64,000 nucleotides of DNA from Tetracentron sinense (taxonomy: Eukaryota; Streptophyta; Magnoliopsida; Trochodendrales; Trochodendraceae). Under the pieces are notes generated by a model. That model was not told the origin of the DNA. It saw nothing but the letters and a program-made list of their open reading frames with translations, and searched no databases. Both the position numbers and the translations under genes were made by a program. Every line of letters starts with the position of its first letter. Within the stretch, counting starts at the first letter, position 1. The stretch lies in the NCBI GenBank assembly GCA_015143295.1, contig CM026554.1, positions 54,186,627 to 54,250,626 of the forward strand, in the 5' to 3' direction. Of this stretch, positions 1-12,600 are shown in pieces.

Positions 1-718
1 TATATGACCATCTTGAATTTATTAATTATTTGCAACTGATGATTTCCATGCTCAATGTAGTTTAAAGTTAACAAATGGATGTTCTACTAGTTATGGAAAC
101 TTCTCATTTTATATGGTCAGTGCATTAGATTTAGAAGTAGGTACTTTGGGTGTCCATGTGATGTGGCTCCACATTTTTCTTCCTTGAATCATTGAGATCT
201 GCTAAAAATGGTGGACAAAAGGAATTGTTGATATTGTGATTGATTACATTTATTTATTTATTTATGTAAGTATGGAAGAATCCCCTCATTGTGATACAAA
301 TATGAAGTCCTGTATTTTTTTCCCCAGCAAGTAAACTAGGTTTACAATTTTGATATTTACAGCCTGCAAGCATCCTCTTCTATGACATCCCTGTAAATGC
401 TTGGAAATCCTGAAGGATAGAGGATCACTTCAGAGACAGTGGACAAGATAATTTCCAAAAGGGCAGTTACTTTTGGCTTCCTCTTCTTATTGATGTGCAA
501 AGAGTAAGAAAATATGGCTTTAGGTTATAATAGAAGTTACGACTCAAAGGTAATCATGATAATAAAAGGAATTAAAATTGAGAAAAAAGAAAAGAAAACA
601 TCTTGTTTCATAAGGATTCCTTGGAAGTGTGGATGAGTCTTTACTTATTTCTCCTTTTGCTTTTGAGTCATCAAGATTGCTCCCTTTAAATAACCTCTAA
701 GACAACATCAGTCCAAAG
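1..718. other. intronic DNA of APE1L, no feature seen
   Basis: This AT-rich stretch lies upstream of the first APE1L exon that can be recognised. I looked for the missing 5' part of the gene, which should encode the N-terminal catalytic motifs, and found nothing like it in any frame. It is most simply part of a long intron whose 5' end is outside the window. Confidence 0.4.
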
Positions 719-1640
719 CAATGTTTTAAAACGTGAAGGCGTGAGGCGAGACGTTAAGACCTCAAGATGCATGAGGCGTAAGCCTCAAGGCGTGTGAAGT
801 GTAAGCCTCACAAGAAAGCTTCGTGCTCTCTTATTTTAACAAATAAATAAAATATAAGAAAAATTATAAAAAGATTCAAAAAGTTAATGAATGATTATAG
901 TATATATACATATATATAGAGAGAGATACATATATATATATATATATATATATTTGTATTTGGGTACATTATGTGATGTGTGCGAGTGGGCGCACGCGTA
1001 CACATAAGAAATGTTATATAAATTATTTAACTATAAAAAAAATAGAGATAAGAAATGCAAGCAAATGCTGAAATTTAGATTTACTTTTTTTGTTCATCTA
1101 CATATTGAAGATGATGTTCAATCATCAATTTATATGGATTTAGAATTTTAGTAAAAAATTGCAAATAAGTCATGAATTATATTGTAGGCCGGCGACTCCA
1201 AATTTTTGTAATGTTTACTAGGGAAATAATGTGAATTAGACTCAAAGGATTTTAAAAGCTTAAATACATTAAACATAATAAACAAAGTGTTAATTGAAAC
1301 CAATATCACCATCATCATTTTTAATGACTTAGCTGAAATAATTAAAGTATTATTAGTCTTTAGTTAAAACAAATAATAAATTAAAAAAAACTGATGTTTA
1401 AGTCTCAGTTGTGGCTAAAACCCTAATTTTAGTTAATGTATGAGGAGTACGTCATAGACATAAAACGAGCTTCAAGGCGTGAGGTGTGTGCCTTATGTGA
1501 GCCTCACACTTTGAAGTGTGAGCCTCATGAGGTTTAAGCCTCATGATTGAGCCTCAAGGTGTTTTCCTCAAGTTTCGCCTCAAGGCTTAAGCCTCACACG
1601 AGCCTCGAGGCGTAAGCCTCACACGCTTTTTAAAACACTG
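719..1640. mobile_element. non-autonomous hAT-like element, GAGGC-rich (copy 1)
   Basis: The ends are inverted repeats: CAATGTTTTAAAACGTG on the left and TTTTTAAAACACTG on the right. Behind each end lie many short motifs of the type GAGGCGTAAGCCTCA in both orientations. The middle is AT-rich and holds a TA microsatellite near 926-954. The same element is present in inverted orientation at 4973-5834, where an exact 8-bp target duplication supports the hAT superfamily. Here the flanks (GTCCAAAG and ATATATAC) do not match, so this copy is old or rearranged. No transposase is encoded. Confidence 0.7.
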
Positions 1641-2268
1641 ATATATACCAGAGTGACCTTTTTGTAAGCAAACTTGTTATTGATATTGATATATATTATG
1701 TGAAGGCTTAAAAAATGGATTGGTGGCCATCTATGTACCTGGAGTGCTAAGAATATCACAATGTAATATACCTGGGTGGGAAATTGAATCCCATAATCTC
1801 GGAATGGAACACGAAGCATGTAACTCGAAAATTGTGAAGGCCATTAAACGTTTCTCACTTTTGACATTTGAATTTTGAACAAGTAGCAATAGTTGTTTCT
1901 TTGTGGCAATCAGGAGTATTGATTACTTGACGCTTAACTAATGAATGTCTTGCAGCTCTTGTAAGCTTTAAGGGCTTGACATGATAGCTTTTTCAAGATC
2001 TCGATGGCTCAAGGAAGTGCTCCCTTTTATGAAGAAATCATCAGTCTATTGATGGTTCTGTTGACTGGTTTGCAATAGTATCATTATTAAGCTAATCTCT
2101 CTAAGGATCTTCAAACTAAATGCCTATGCTACTTTTCTATCGATGTGGGTACATGAGAAGAAATAAAACTGCTTATCAGTAAAAGACTGGAAATATATAA
2201 ATCTTGACATAAAATGATGTAGCCTTGTAGGACCTTTAGAGGAAATAAGGTTTTCGAAGGTTTAGGGT

Positions 2269-2838
2269 TAGGGGTGGTTATTGAACAAAATGTTTGTGAA
2301 CTACTTGGGCTCGGCTCGTTAAAAGCTTGAGTATCGTTTGTTTATTTAGTAAACGAACCAAGCTTGAACACCGTTTTCGAGCTCGTTTAGTAAACAAGCC
2401 GAGCTTGAACACACCCCTGCTCGGCTTGATAAAAGCTCGGTTCAATTACATATTATATATATATATATATACTTATTTTATTAGTTAAGTATATAGAATT
2501 ATTTAAAAAATATATTTTTTAAACAAAGGTTAACCAAAACACAAATAAAGTAACTGAGCCGAGCTGAATTAATCAAACCGAGCCGAGCCCAAACCCCAAA
2601 CTCAAGCTGGATTGGGGCTTTCTAAATAAGCCCAATTCAAATGCTGAATTAATCAAACCGAGCCGAGCTGACTACCAAGCCGAGCTCGAGCTTAAGGTAT
2701 AATATTTCACGAGCCAAGCTTGAACACAGGGTGGTAAGCTCGAGTCGAGTTCGAGCCGAGCTTGAACATTAGTGTAAATTTTCGAGCTGAGCCTGAACAT
2801 CCCACTACTCGGCTCGGCTTGGCTTGATATCACCCCTA
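2269..2838. mobile_element. non-autonomous hAT MITE, GAGCCGAGC-rich
   Basis: The 570-bp element starts TAGGGGTG and ends CACCCCTA, and is flanked on both sides by the exact 8-bp duplication TTTAGGGT (2261-2268 and 2839-2846). Short terminal inverted repeats with an 8-bp duplication are the hAT signature. The interior consists of many copies of GAGCCGAGC, GCTTGAAC and their reverse complements around a TA-rich centre. It has no coding capacity. A related remnant lies at about 31545-31685. Confidence 0.85.
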
Positions 2839-3646
2839 TTTAGGGTTGAGGAAATATTTAAAGATGGAAATGGAATAGGGAAGAACCTAGGGTATGAAAT
2901 AAGAACAAACCCAATATTGGTTTTTTTGGAAGGTCAAACCCAATATTGGTGTTAGTCAATAGATGTATTCCATTCCAATCTCAGATTAACAGCAGAAATT
3001 TCAGAGAGATTATTGGTGGAGAGGAAGAAGAGATGGATCTATTGGAATCACACCATAGGATCCTACGAATCATACCTAGGATTTCTTGAAGTTTCACACA
3101 TTCAAGAGGGAAAAAAAAGCTGCTTCTGTTCTATTCTCTGCTGGGAAAAACACAAAACAGGACTTACATAGTGTTCTCTATGTGTAACCCTAATTCTGTC
3201 CTATAAATTAAAATAAATCAGAAGTGACTAAACTACCCTTATTACATAAAAATGAGAGAAAACACCTAAACAGAAAACTAATAGTTGGATTCCCCAACTA
3301 ATCCAGCTGCCTACTATTAATTGCAATGCCCAAACTAGCCATGTGGACTCGCTATTAAGAAAGCTCCCATGTGGGCCCCACTTCATTGTCGTCCCACCAA
3401 ATCAAAGTTTGGGCATGACTATTCAGCCCTTTACTCCGCCTCTTGTAAACTTTAACGGACTGTGATTGAGCCCATCATAAAAACTCCCCTCCCTTTTCCC
3501 ATTCAACATTCTAAAGTTGTGATTGTTGACTTCATTTTCTGTTGAAGAACAATATTATATGCATTTTTGCATCGTTGATCTCCAAGATCCAAAGTTTTTC
3601 CATCTAATAATGGTGTCTGGTGGTTATTTTCTGAAATATTATGCAG
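2839..3646. other. intronic DNA, possible decayed retroelement
   Basis: This lies between the hAT element and the first visible APE1L exon. The stretch from about 3040 to 3500 has the look of a decayed LTR or transcript-derived insertion, but I found no TG..CA boundaries, target duplication or coding sequence that would identify it. Confidence 0.25.
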
Positions 3647-6600
3647 ATATTGATGCGGGCCATTTCGAGTCCACCGTTTGGGAATTATCATGTGTGGTGG
3701 TCTCTTGCAGATACAAAGTATGCAGGGACTGCTTTATTTGTAAAGAAGTGTTTCCAACCGAAAAAGGTTTCTTTCTCTCTTGACCGACCAGGTAATTGTT
3801 CATTTTGGGATGACTATTCGGTGATTGTTTTAGCATAAGCAGAATTATTAACTTCCATAGAGGTTTATTCTTTTAAAAGTTGTCATTTGTCAAAACTGCT
3901 CTATTTGCAATTTGTTTATGTGTTGCCTGAATGCAATTGGAGCTCGTTCAGGGACTGCTTTATTTGTAAAGAAGTGCTTCCAGCCTCGTTGTCTTGTGTT
4001 TCTATGTCCACACGTGCTGATGTGCATATAAAATATATTAACTAGCATATTTAATTGAAAAGGCATATTCACTAGCATATTTAATTTAAAAAACGGCTAT
4101 AAAATATGTTTTGATTGAGAAATTAAGATATACAAATTTAAAGGAGTTGGGGTACTAAAAGATGCTTATCTAGCTTTTTGTTAAACATCAAATTGGTAAT
4201 TTGAATTTCCATATTTTTTATGATAACCTATAGATTTTACAATTGTTACAGGGGCAATGGCATATAATAGGCTCATAGTTCCTTGAGCACACAAACCTGG
4301 TGTTTACTTATTATTGCATTACAGATTATAGATATTTACATCCTCTTCAAGGCATTTCACATTGTATAATCCCTTCCCAAAACAAACAGTTGAATAAGCA
4401 GACAGATGGAATGGAACTCTTTTTTAGTTTAATGCTAGGATTTTTTTTTGGTACAACTTTATTCTTGAATAAAGAATTCTAATTTTATTGTGGACTGCTT
4501 TTCTTCTTCCTATTCCTTTTTTAAAATTATAGTGACACTTTCTTGGCAACGGAAAGTTCTCGCATAGCCCCAACGGTAATTTGATAAACTACTATATCAA
4601 TGCCAGCTGCTAGAATGAAATTGAGAATAGCGGTACTAAAAAAGTCTGTGTGATGTCACTATTCCCATATCGCGTGCCCTGCGTTGAAATGGTATTATAT
4701 AAACGCTTACTGGCAATAAGGATGCGTAGGTAATCAGTCATTGGAGATTTGTGTAGTAAAGCGTTTAGGCCACGCCTAGTTCATAGGAGTTCCCTGGACG
4801 AGGCGTTGCTTAGGCAATGTCTAGGCGGGCAGAATGTATCTTCTTTATTAAATTATAAAGATTCCAGATATTCATATGTTTTTATTATTATTATTAGTGA
4901 ATAACTAAAATTTAGAGATATAACATACAAAAGACCAAATGTGACTACACAAATAAAGATCATAGTTTAGAGCAGTGTTTTAAAAGGCTTGTGAGGCTTA
5001 CGCCTTGAGGCTTGCCTCGGGGCGAGGCTTAATGAAAACACCTTAAGGCTTAACCATGAGGCTTAAATCCAATAAGGCTCGCGCCTCAAAGTGTGAAACT
5101 CACACGAAGAACATGTCTCACGCCTTGAGGCTCACTTTATGTCTATAGTTTATGCTTCATATATTAACTAAAATTAAGGTTCTAGCCACATAACTAGGAC
5201 TTAAACCTTTTTATTTTAAATTTTGTATTTGTTTCTATTAATAACAAATAACACTTTATTTATTTCAGATAAGACATTGAAAATGATGATGGTGATATTG
5301 GTTTCAACTAACACTTAATGTATTATGTTTGCGTATTTAGGCTTTAAAACCCTTTGAATCTAATTTACATTAATTTCTTTACTAGACATTGCAAAAATTT
5401 GGAGCCACTGGTCTACAATGTAGTTCATGACTTTTTTGCAATTTTTTACTAAAATTTTAAATTCACCATATGAACAAAAAAATAATTTTAAATTTCAGCA
5501 TTTGCTTGCCCTTCTTATATTTAATTTTTTGATAGTTACATAATTACATAGTATTTTCTGTGTGTATGCATGTGCCCACACACATGTACGCAAACACACT
5601 CACACACACATATATATATGCATACATCTCTCTCTCTATCTATATATATATACTATAATCTTTCATTAACTTCTTAAATATTTTTGTAATATTTCATATA
5701 TTTTATTTATTTGTTAAAATGAGAGAGAGAGTGAGGCTTTCTTGTGAGGCTTAAGCCTCATGCCTTGAGGCTTACGCCTCACGCATCTTGAAGTCCTAAC
5801 GCCATGCCTTAAGCTTTCACGTTTTAAAACATTGGTTTAGAGAGAGAAGGAGATGTGGAAACCCAAGACAAAATCTGTTTTTGTCTTGTCAACCCCTAAA
5901 TCTGTTAAAGTAAAAATATGTTTTATTTTATAAATATAATCTGGTATTGTTTTGTAAATAACATATTTTCACTTGTCCGAGAGATGAAGCCTGGGCACCA
6001 CTAGGCACTAGGCAACCTTATCTTAAAGTGTGACCGCCTAGACCCTAATTAGGCGGTAAGGGGTCCTGGCTACGCAAGGCTGTCATCTAGGCAACACCTA
6101 CACTGTTGGAGATCTACATGGAAGGGAATGGGATTTGTCTGCCCCTCGCCAGACCAAATTCGTCTGCCCCCCGTCCAATAGGTCAACACGTGTCCCTTTT
6201 GACACCCCTTAACTGTGGACTTGTGGTTAAGATTCACTAACCCTTAGGGTTCAATCATCTAACTTTGGTTTTTAGAAAACCAAAATCGAAATTTTTTAAC
6301 CCTAGGAGTTAAAATTTCTTACCAAGGTTAAAAGGGCAGTTAAAGAGGCTCTGTGAGTGGGCCAACGGTTTTGGTATGGTGAGGGCCAGACCAAATCTGA
6401 TCCCACATGGAAGTCCTAAATCTACTCTTGACAAGCTAGAGACCACAGTTTTTGTGAATCAGAGCTCTAGGGAAGCAGAAAAGAAAATCACTTATGCAAT
6501 ACATACAAGGTTTCAAATGAAACAGGTGTTATCAGTACTTGGAACCTGATGGTATTATCAAGTATGCTGGGGCATCTGAATATAGAGGTCTTAAATCTAC

Positions 6601-9600
6601 TCTTAGCGAACTAGAGACCGCAGATTTTGTGAATCAGAGGCTTCAGAGCTTCAGGGAAGAAGAAAAGCAAATCACTTAAGCATCCACACAAGGTTTCAAA
6701 TGAAACAAGTGTTCTTTGGACTTGAAACCTGATATGGGTACTGGGTAGTAATAAGTAGACTGGGGCCTTTGAATGTGTGTTGGATCTGACAATTGTCATG
6801 AATTGGTTTTGAATCAAATTTGGACAAGTTTCTGAAAGAGATCTTCCCAAGGTTTAGGCCTTATAATTGTTTTTTAGATCTCCCTCTTGCAGGTGCTGAA
6901 TTGATATTTCTGCAAGTTTCTTTAACCGAACTGCATAGTATCTCATTCGGGAGATGTAAAACTTTTAATCGAAATATCCAAATACAGATTTGCAGAGCCT
7001 GAAATGATTGACCATTATTGTCATGAGAATCTAAGCTTGCTTTTCGTACCTAGGAGGGTTTTTCTACAATTGTTATTATGATTTTATGTAGGGACTAATG
7101 AAAAGAAGAACCTGGAAGTTGTCTGCCTCCAAAATTTGGTTTTAAACCTATTTCAGATTGCTTGGAACAAATTTGATTTCCTCCTTCTATTTAACCTAAT
7201 TGTTAATCATGTATAAAGGAGAATTTTGTATACATCTAACATCATATTCTCTTGGAAATGTATCTCAGTAGTTATTATTTTCGTTATTCGTTTGTACAAG
7301 AAAGGAGAATGGTAATCAATTCATACTTTTGTGTTTCTCAGTAGCTTCAAAGCACGAGCCAGATGGCCGGGTAATTTTGGCTGAATTTGAGTCATTCCGT
7401 TTATTGAATACATATGTACCAAATAATGGCTGGAAAGATGAGGAAACCTCATTTCAGAGGAGAAGAAAATGGGATAAAAGAATTCTGGAATTTGTTCTGC
7501 AGTCTTCAGATAAGCCTTTGATTTGGTGTGGCGATCTGAATGTTAGGTAATTACTGCTAATTTAACTCCTATCTTCTTTTGTTGCAAATGTTTCTTTGTC
7601 TCAAGTTCTAGGAATGTATTTTTCATCAATAGTATTAATCTATGTTTTTATTAATTTAACTTACACATGATGGATTGCAAGGAAATTAAATATAATCTTA
7701 TCGAATGCTGTATAGAATTTTTGGCGATTTTTTTTCTCAGATAAAAAAAAATCAAGCACTCTTTTCCATTGTGTTGTAGTTTGGAGAAGAGAAAAAGATT
7801 TGAAGCTGAAACCTGATCTATTAAATTAGAGTATTGCCATAATAAGTTTAATCAGGTCAATCGACAATGGTAACCCTATTAAGCAACTTAAAACAGGAAT
7901 ATCTAATATGAACTTTTGAATGAAAAGAAGGGAAGACTCGTTCACTGTCTGTGCGATACTAAGACCTAATATGTTGTGTTAGAGATTCTTGTCAACCTTC
8001 AACGGTTGCTCTGATATGTCATGTGAAAACATGATCCTAGGCCGATGATAATGTGAAAAAATAGCTAAAAATAAAGAGAATGGAAAACCATAACACAAGA
8101 GTTACGTGATTCTTAACATGAGTGACTATGTTCACAGGCGAATACGGTCCAAGAGCTACTACTATGTGAAGATCACAAAATACAAGAGCTTCCCCACTCT
8201 CAAACACTCCCAAAGAGATACTGAGGGTACCCAAAAGTAAACTCTCCCCGAGTCATACGGATATATCCCAAAGCTCATATACTGAAATTCACCAAGAGCA
8301 GCACTCTCACTCACCAAGAGAATGCTCTCCAGAGCCTCAGATTGCTGACATGCCACTCTCTCTCTCACCAAGAACACTATCTACAACAGCTGCTCACTAT
8401 CTCTTATTCTCTTGACCTTCCATAAGCTTGTACCCTAGGCCTACTTATAATGTCTCAAACCACGTCCTAAAGCAACAAGGTTTTTCCCAAGTTATATTCC
8501 CAAAATGTAATTCAAAATACAAAGATACACAAAATAGGGTTTGAGACGCTTTCCAACAATCTCCAACTTTGCTTGAATTCTGTTTAACCTCCAAAAGTTT
8601 TTCCTCCTATCTTCTCCACCACATCCTCCTATTTGTGGAGACTCGAACCGAAGAGCTAAATTAACTAGGAATTCTGAAGCTATATTCCTAGAAGGATCCC
8701 CAAATACAAGGATATCTGAAATTTCGAAAAGAACTCGTGACACTTTCCAATGGAAATGTCCTACAACATGTTCACAATACTCCCATGTTAAGTCGATGCA
8801 TGGAACTACATAGCAACCTTTTCAATTTGATCTCCGTTGTGCATCTGCCCATCTCCTCCGGAAAGGGAATTGGCTACCACTACCACCAAGGACAGAATTC
8901 GGTTACTAGCAACCTTTTCAACTCCTAACTATGATCTAAATTGAAATTTGTAAAACATCCTTGATTTGACTAATCTGAGTCTATGAAAGACTTAGTCACT
9001 TTCTCATGAATGAATCATGCATCAAACTTCTTATTTAGGCTACTCTCTCTTATTCATGGAATGCATTAACATTCTTGTCAAAGTGTGCTTACTTTTTTCC
9101 TTATTTATTATCTACAGCCACCAAGAGATTGATGTGAGTCATCCAGATTTCTTCAGCAATGCAAAGCTCAATGGTTATACTCCTCCAAATAAAGAGGTAT
9201 TCACGATTTCAAGTTTCAAAAAGAAGCTTGTCTGAATATCAGTATCACATTCCAATTCGTTCTGATGAATACAAGATCTTTATTGTCTTTCTTATTGGCG
9301 AGACATCGTGGGAAATGAGCCGCTGAAACTAGTTTTTGACCAGCAAGATTAGTTTTCTTTTTTAGTTGTTGAAACTGAAACTCTTAGACATGAACCTAGT
9401 TCAGTATTCATTATTCTGAATGTAGTTACCATTCCTTTTTATTTTTTATGATAGTATGGATTTCATTTTGCTTCATATAATGTAATTTTCAGTAGTAATA
9501 TTTAAACAACTAACGAAAAGGCATTGCCTTAATTTCTTGATGATGCAGGATTATGGACAGCCTGGATTTACCTTGGCTGAAAGGAAACGTTTTGGTACTA

Positions 9601-12600
9601 TATTGAAAGAGTGCGTGCGTCTGTTTGAAGATTTTGATACATTACTTCTATGATTGATTATTAATTTTACTATTATGTTCACATTTAAAATAATATCTGA
9701 TGAAGTTGACTGCTAATGGGCTTGAGGTGACATAAGAGTTCATGAAATGGATATATGCCATTTACCTCAGAGCTACTAGCACCCGATTCATGTTGTACTA
9801 AACATCCAACACCATGGAATTGGTGCGAGACTCGCTCGACCCTCAAATCTCAGAATACACAACCTGGCTATCTATAACTAATAATTGTTTTATTTTTATT
9901 TTAAATTCTTCTATTCTTTTATCTTTTTCACTTTTCTTAGTATGAAACTAGTCAAGTATAACTAAAAGTGTAAACCGTGTCACACATGGATCCAATACTT
10001 GTACCCATGCCATGTTGCATTCGTAAACTGGGAAAGTCGAAGAATCCAGGTATCATATAATCTTTGTTAACTGATACAGCATGGTTATGGTGCCTGTAAT
10101 GAAAATAAGTATGGATTCAAAAGAAGAGATTGGGGCAGGAATGGCTCCAGGGTTGATTCGTTGTTTGTGTGGTGAAGAGCCTGCATGTCAATTGTTAGAA
10201 TCATTTTATGTAGCTGCATGTAGGTTTGACATGGTTTCTCGGCATTTACGAGCTTCTGGTAGGCCCTTTTCCAATGATGAATTCTTCTGGCTGAAGAATA
10301 GTTTCTTATGCTTCGTGGTTCTAATTTTATGCTGACGTAAGAGGAATTATGACAAGAATATGAGGACCTTCATGCTCTTATCTAAAACCTCATCATTTGA
10401 ATTTCAGAATAAATTTATAGTGAAATGTCACTACTTTTCTTTATTATTGGAACTTTTATTTATGACGAATTAGAAGTTCTGAACTTCCTTTTTTAAAATC
10501 TGAACCCATTCACTTCTGTTCTCTACTGTATATGGGTTTTTTATGCTATTTCTGGTTCTAATTCTAATTGCCTCAAGTACTCTGGATTACACTTCAGGGG
10601 AAAGCTGATAGACGCATACAGATTCTTACACACGGACAAAGACATGAATTGTGGCTTCTCCTGGTCTGGAAATCCGATTGGAAAGTAAGAAACTTCCATT
10701 TTAATTTCTAAATACCTGTATGTTGCATTTCAGTTATTCTTAACATATTGTAATTAAGAATGCCAAAGTTGCCTGTCCCGGAGATTTTTGGGTGGCCTCA
10801 CGAGGAAGAACAGTAACATGACGGCATGACACACATTATTGTTGTGGGGTTAGCAGCCAACACGTTTTTACATAGGAGATCAATACCAAAAATTCTTTTG
10901 GATTATTGTTTTTGACCTATTGCATTTTCTCCAATGGTCAGAAAATCAGTCAAACAGTCCAGGAAAAACAAGGTATTGAGTAATTCATTTGGGAAAGGTA
11001 CTAGCAATGTTACCTGCTTCGTTGGTTCGCAATTCACTACTCTAGAGTGAACCCGGTTCGCTAGGGATAGGATGAGATAATTTGTTTCTCGGTTCGCATA
11101 GGTTCTTTTGTTTGGTTCACTTTGGTTTGCTAGCTTAGTTCGCTTATATATATATTATGATTATACCAAGAGTTGAGGTTGTTTGTCTAAAATCTAAATG
11201 TGAGATAAGAGTCGAGGTTTAAAATTTCGAAATTTCGGTCGATTTCGGATGTCCCATTCGAAACGAAATTTCGAAATTTCGCCGAAATATTTATTTTGTT
11301 ATATATATTTTTATATAATATTAATTATATATATTATTATTTTATTTTTAAAATTAATATATAAATTTCACGAAATTTCAGTAAAAATTTTGAAATATTT
11401 TGGAATTTAAAATTTTTTTAAAAAAAATTATTTAAAAATAAAAAATCAGATTTCGGCCGAAAGTCCGAAATCTGAAATTTCACCCGAAATTTTCAAAATT
11501 TTGGCCGAAATCTGATTTCCGAAATAAACCCAGTTTCGATATTGGTGGGGTTGTCCGAAACCGAAATTTCGACAAAATTTTAAACCATGATAAGAGTTAA
11601 TTTGCAAAATGTTTACATAATGTATTTGCAAATTAGCAAGAACCTAGCAGCTGATATGCAAAAACCCATTTCTTTTGTCATTTTGCCCTTAATTGTTAAC
11701 ATTGATTCATATGTCATTTCCGTCTACAAAAACCGAAATCGTCTACAGTTCTACACACTTCCGCCGACCCGATTATAAAGCAACTGAACCTGATGCGTTA
11801 AAAACAGCGAACGTGGACCTTTTAGCACCACCCGTCGGTTCGCTCAATATCAACGAACTGGACCGAACCGCGAACCGGTTCGAAGTTCGCTTCGAACCGG
11901 TTCATGGTTTGTATTAGTGTCTAGCGAATTAGGTAGCCCTGGGTAGTAGCAGGTTCTTTTCTGCTATGGCAGGTTGATCTTAGTCGAGATTCCTTGAGCT
12001 GGTAGCAAGCATTTGAGAATTTTTCTTTTTATACATTATCTTGATTATCGATAAAAAAAAAGAAAAAGCATTTGTGAATTTTTGATTTTTGGACTTCATA
12101 TTTTGGATATTTTCAAGAGATGGATGGTTATCGCGAGCTTTGTTCAAGTCGGGTTGTTTTTGTATGTCGAAACTAAAGACTCAGGTCACTTTGGCCTTTA
12201 AGAGAACGCTTACCCAGGGGGCGGATCATTTCCAAATAAGTCCTGGGTTTTGAAATTTTAAATCTAGAATCCTACCAGACTTTCCCATACTAAGACGAGT
12301 TCTATTTTTTTTTTCAATTTCTCATTTGCTTTTTTCTTTTTAATATTGGTCTATGTTTTCTTTAATCTCTAGTTCCCCCAGGACTGACAGATGGTTAAGT
12401 ATCTTTCTTTTTTGATGAAATGCTACGCAACTTGGTTGGGATGAATAATATGGTCATTTCTTTCTTGTATGAGGACATTCTGTTCAATGATTCAAATGAG
12501 TGGCTTTGTTGCAGGCACCGAGGTAAAAAGATGAGGATCGACTATTTCACAGTTTCAGAGAAACTCAAGGATAGGATTGTTGCATGTGAGATGCATGGAC

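Noticed and set aside
7973-8995. Solo LTR
   Set aside because: TG..CA ends, a 5-bp duplication, primer-binding site and polypurine tract could not be found.
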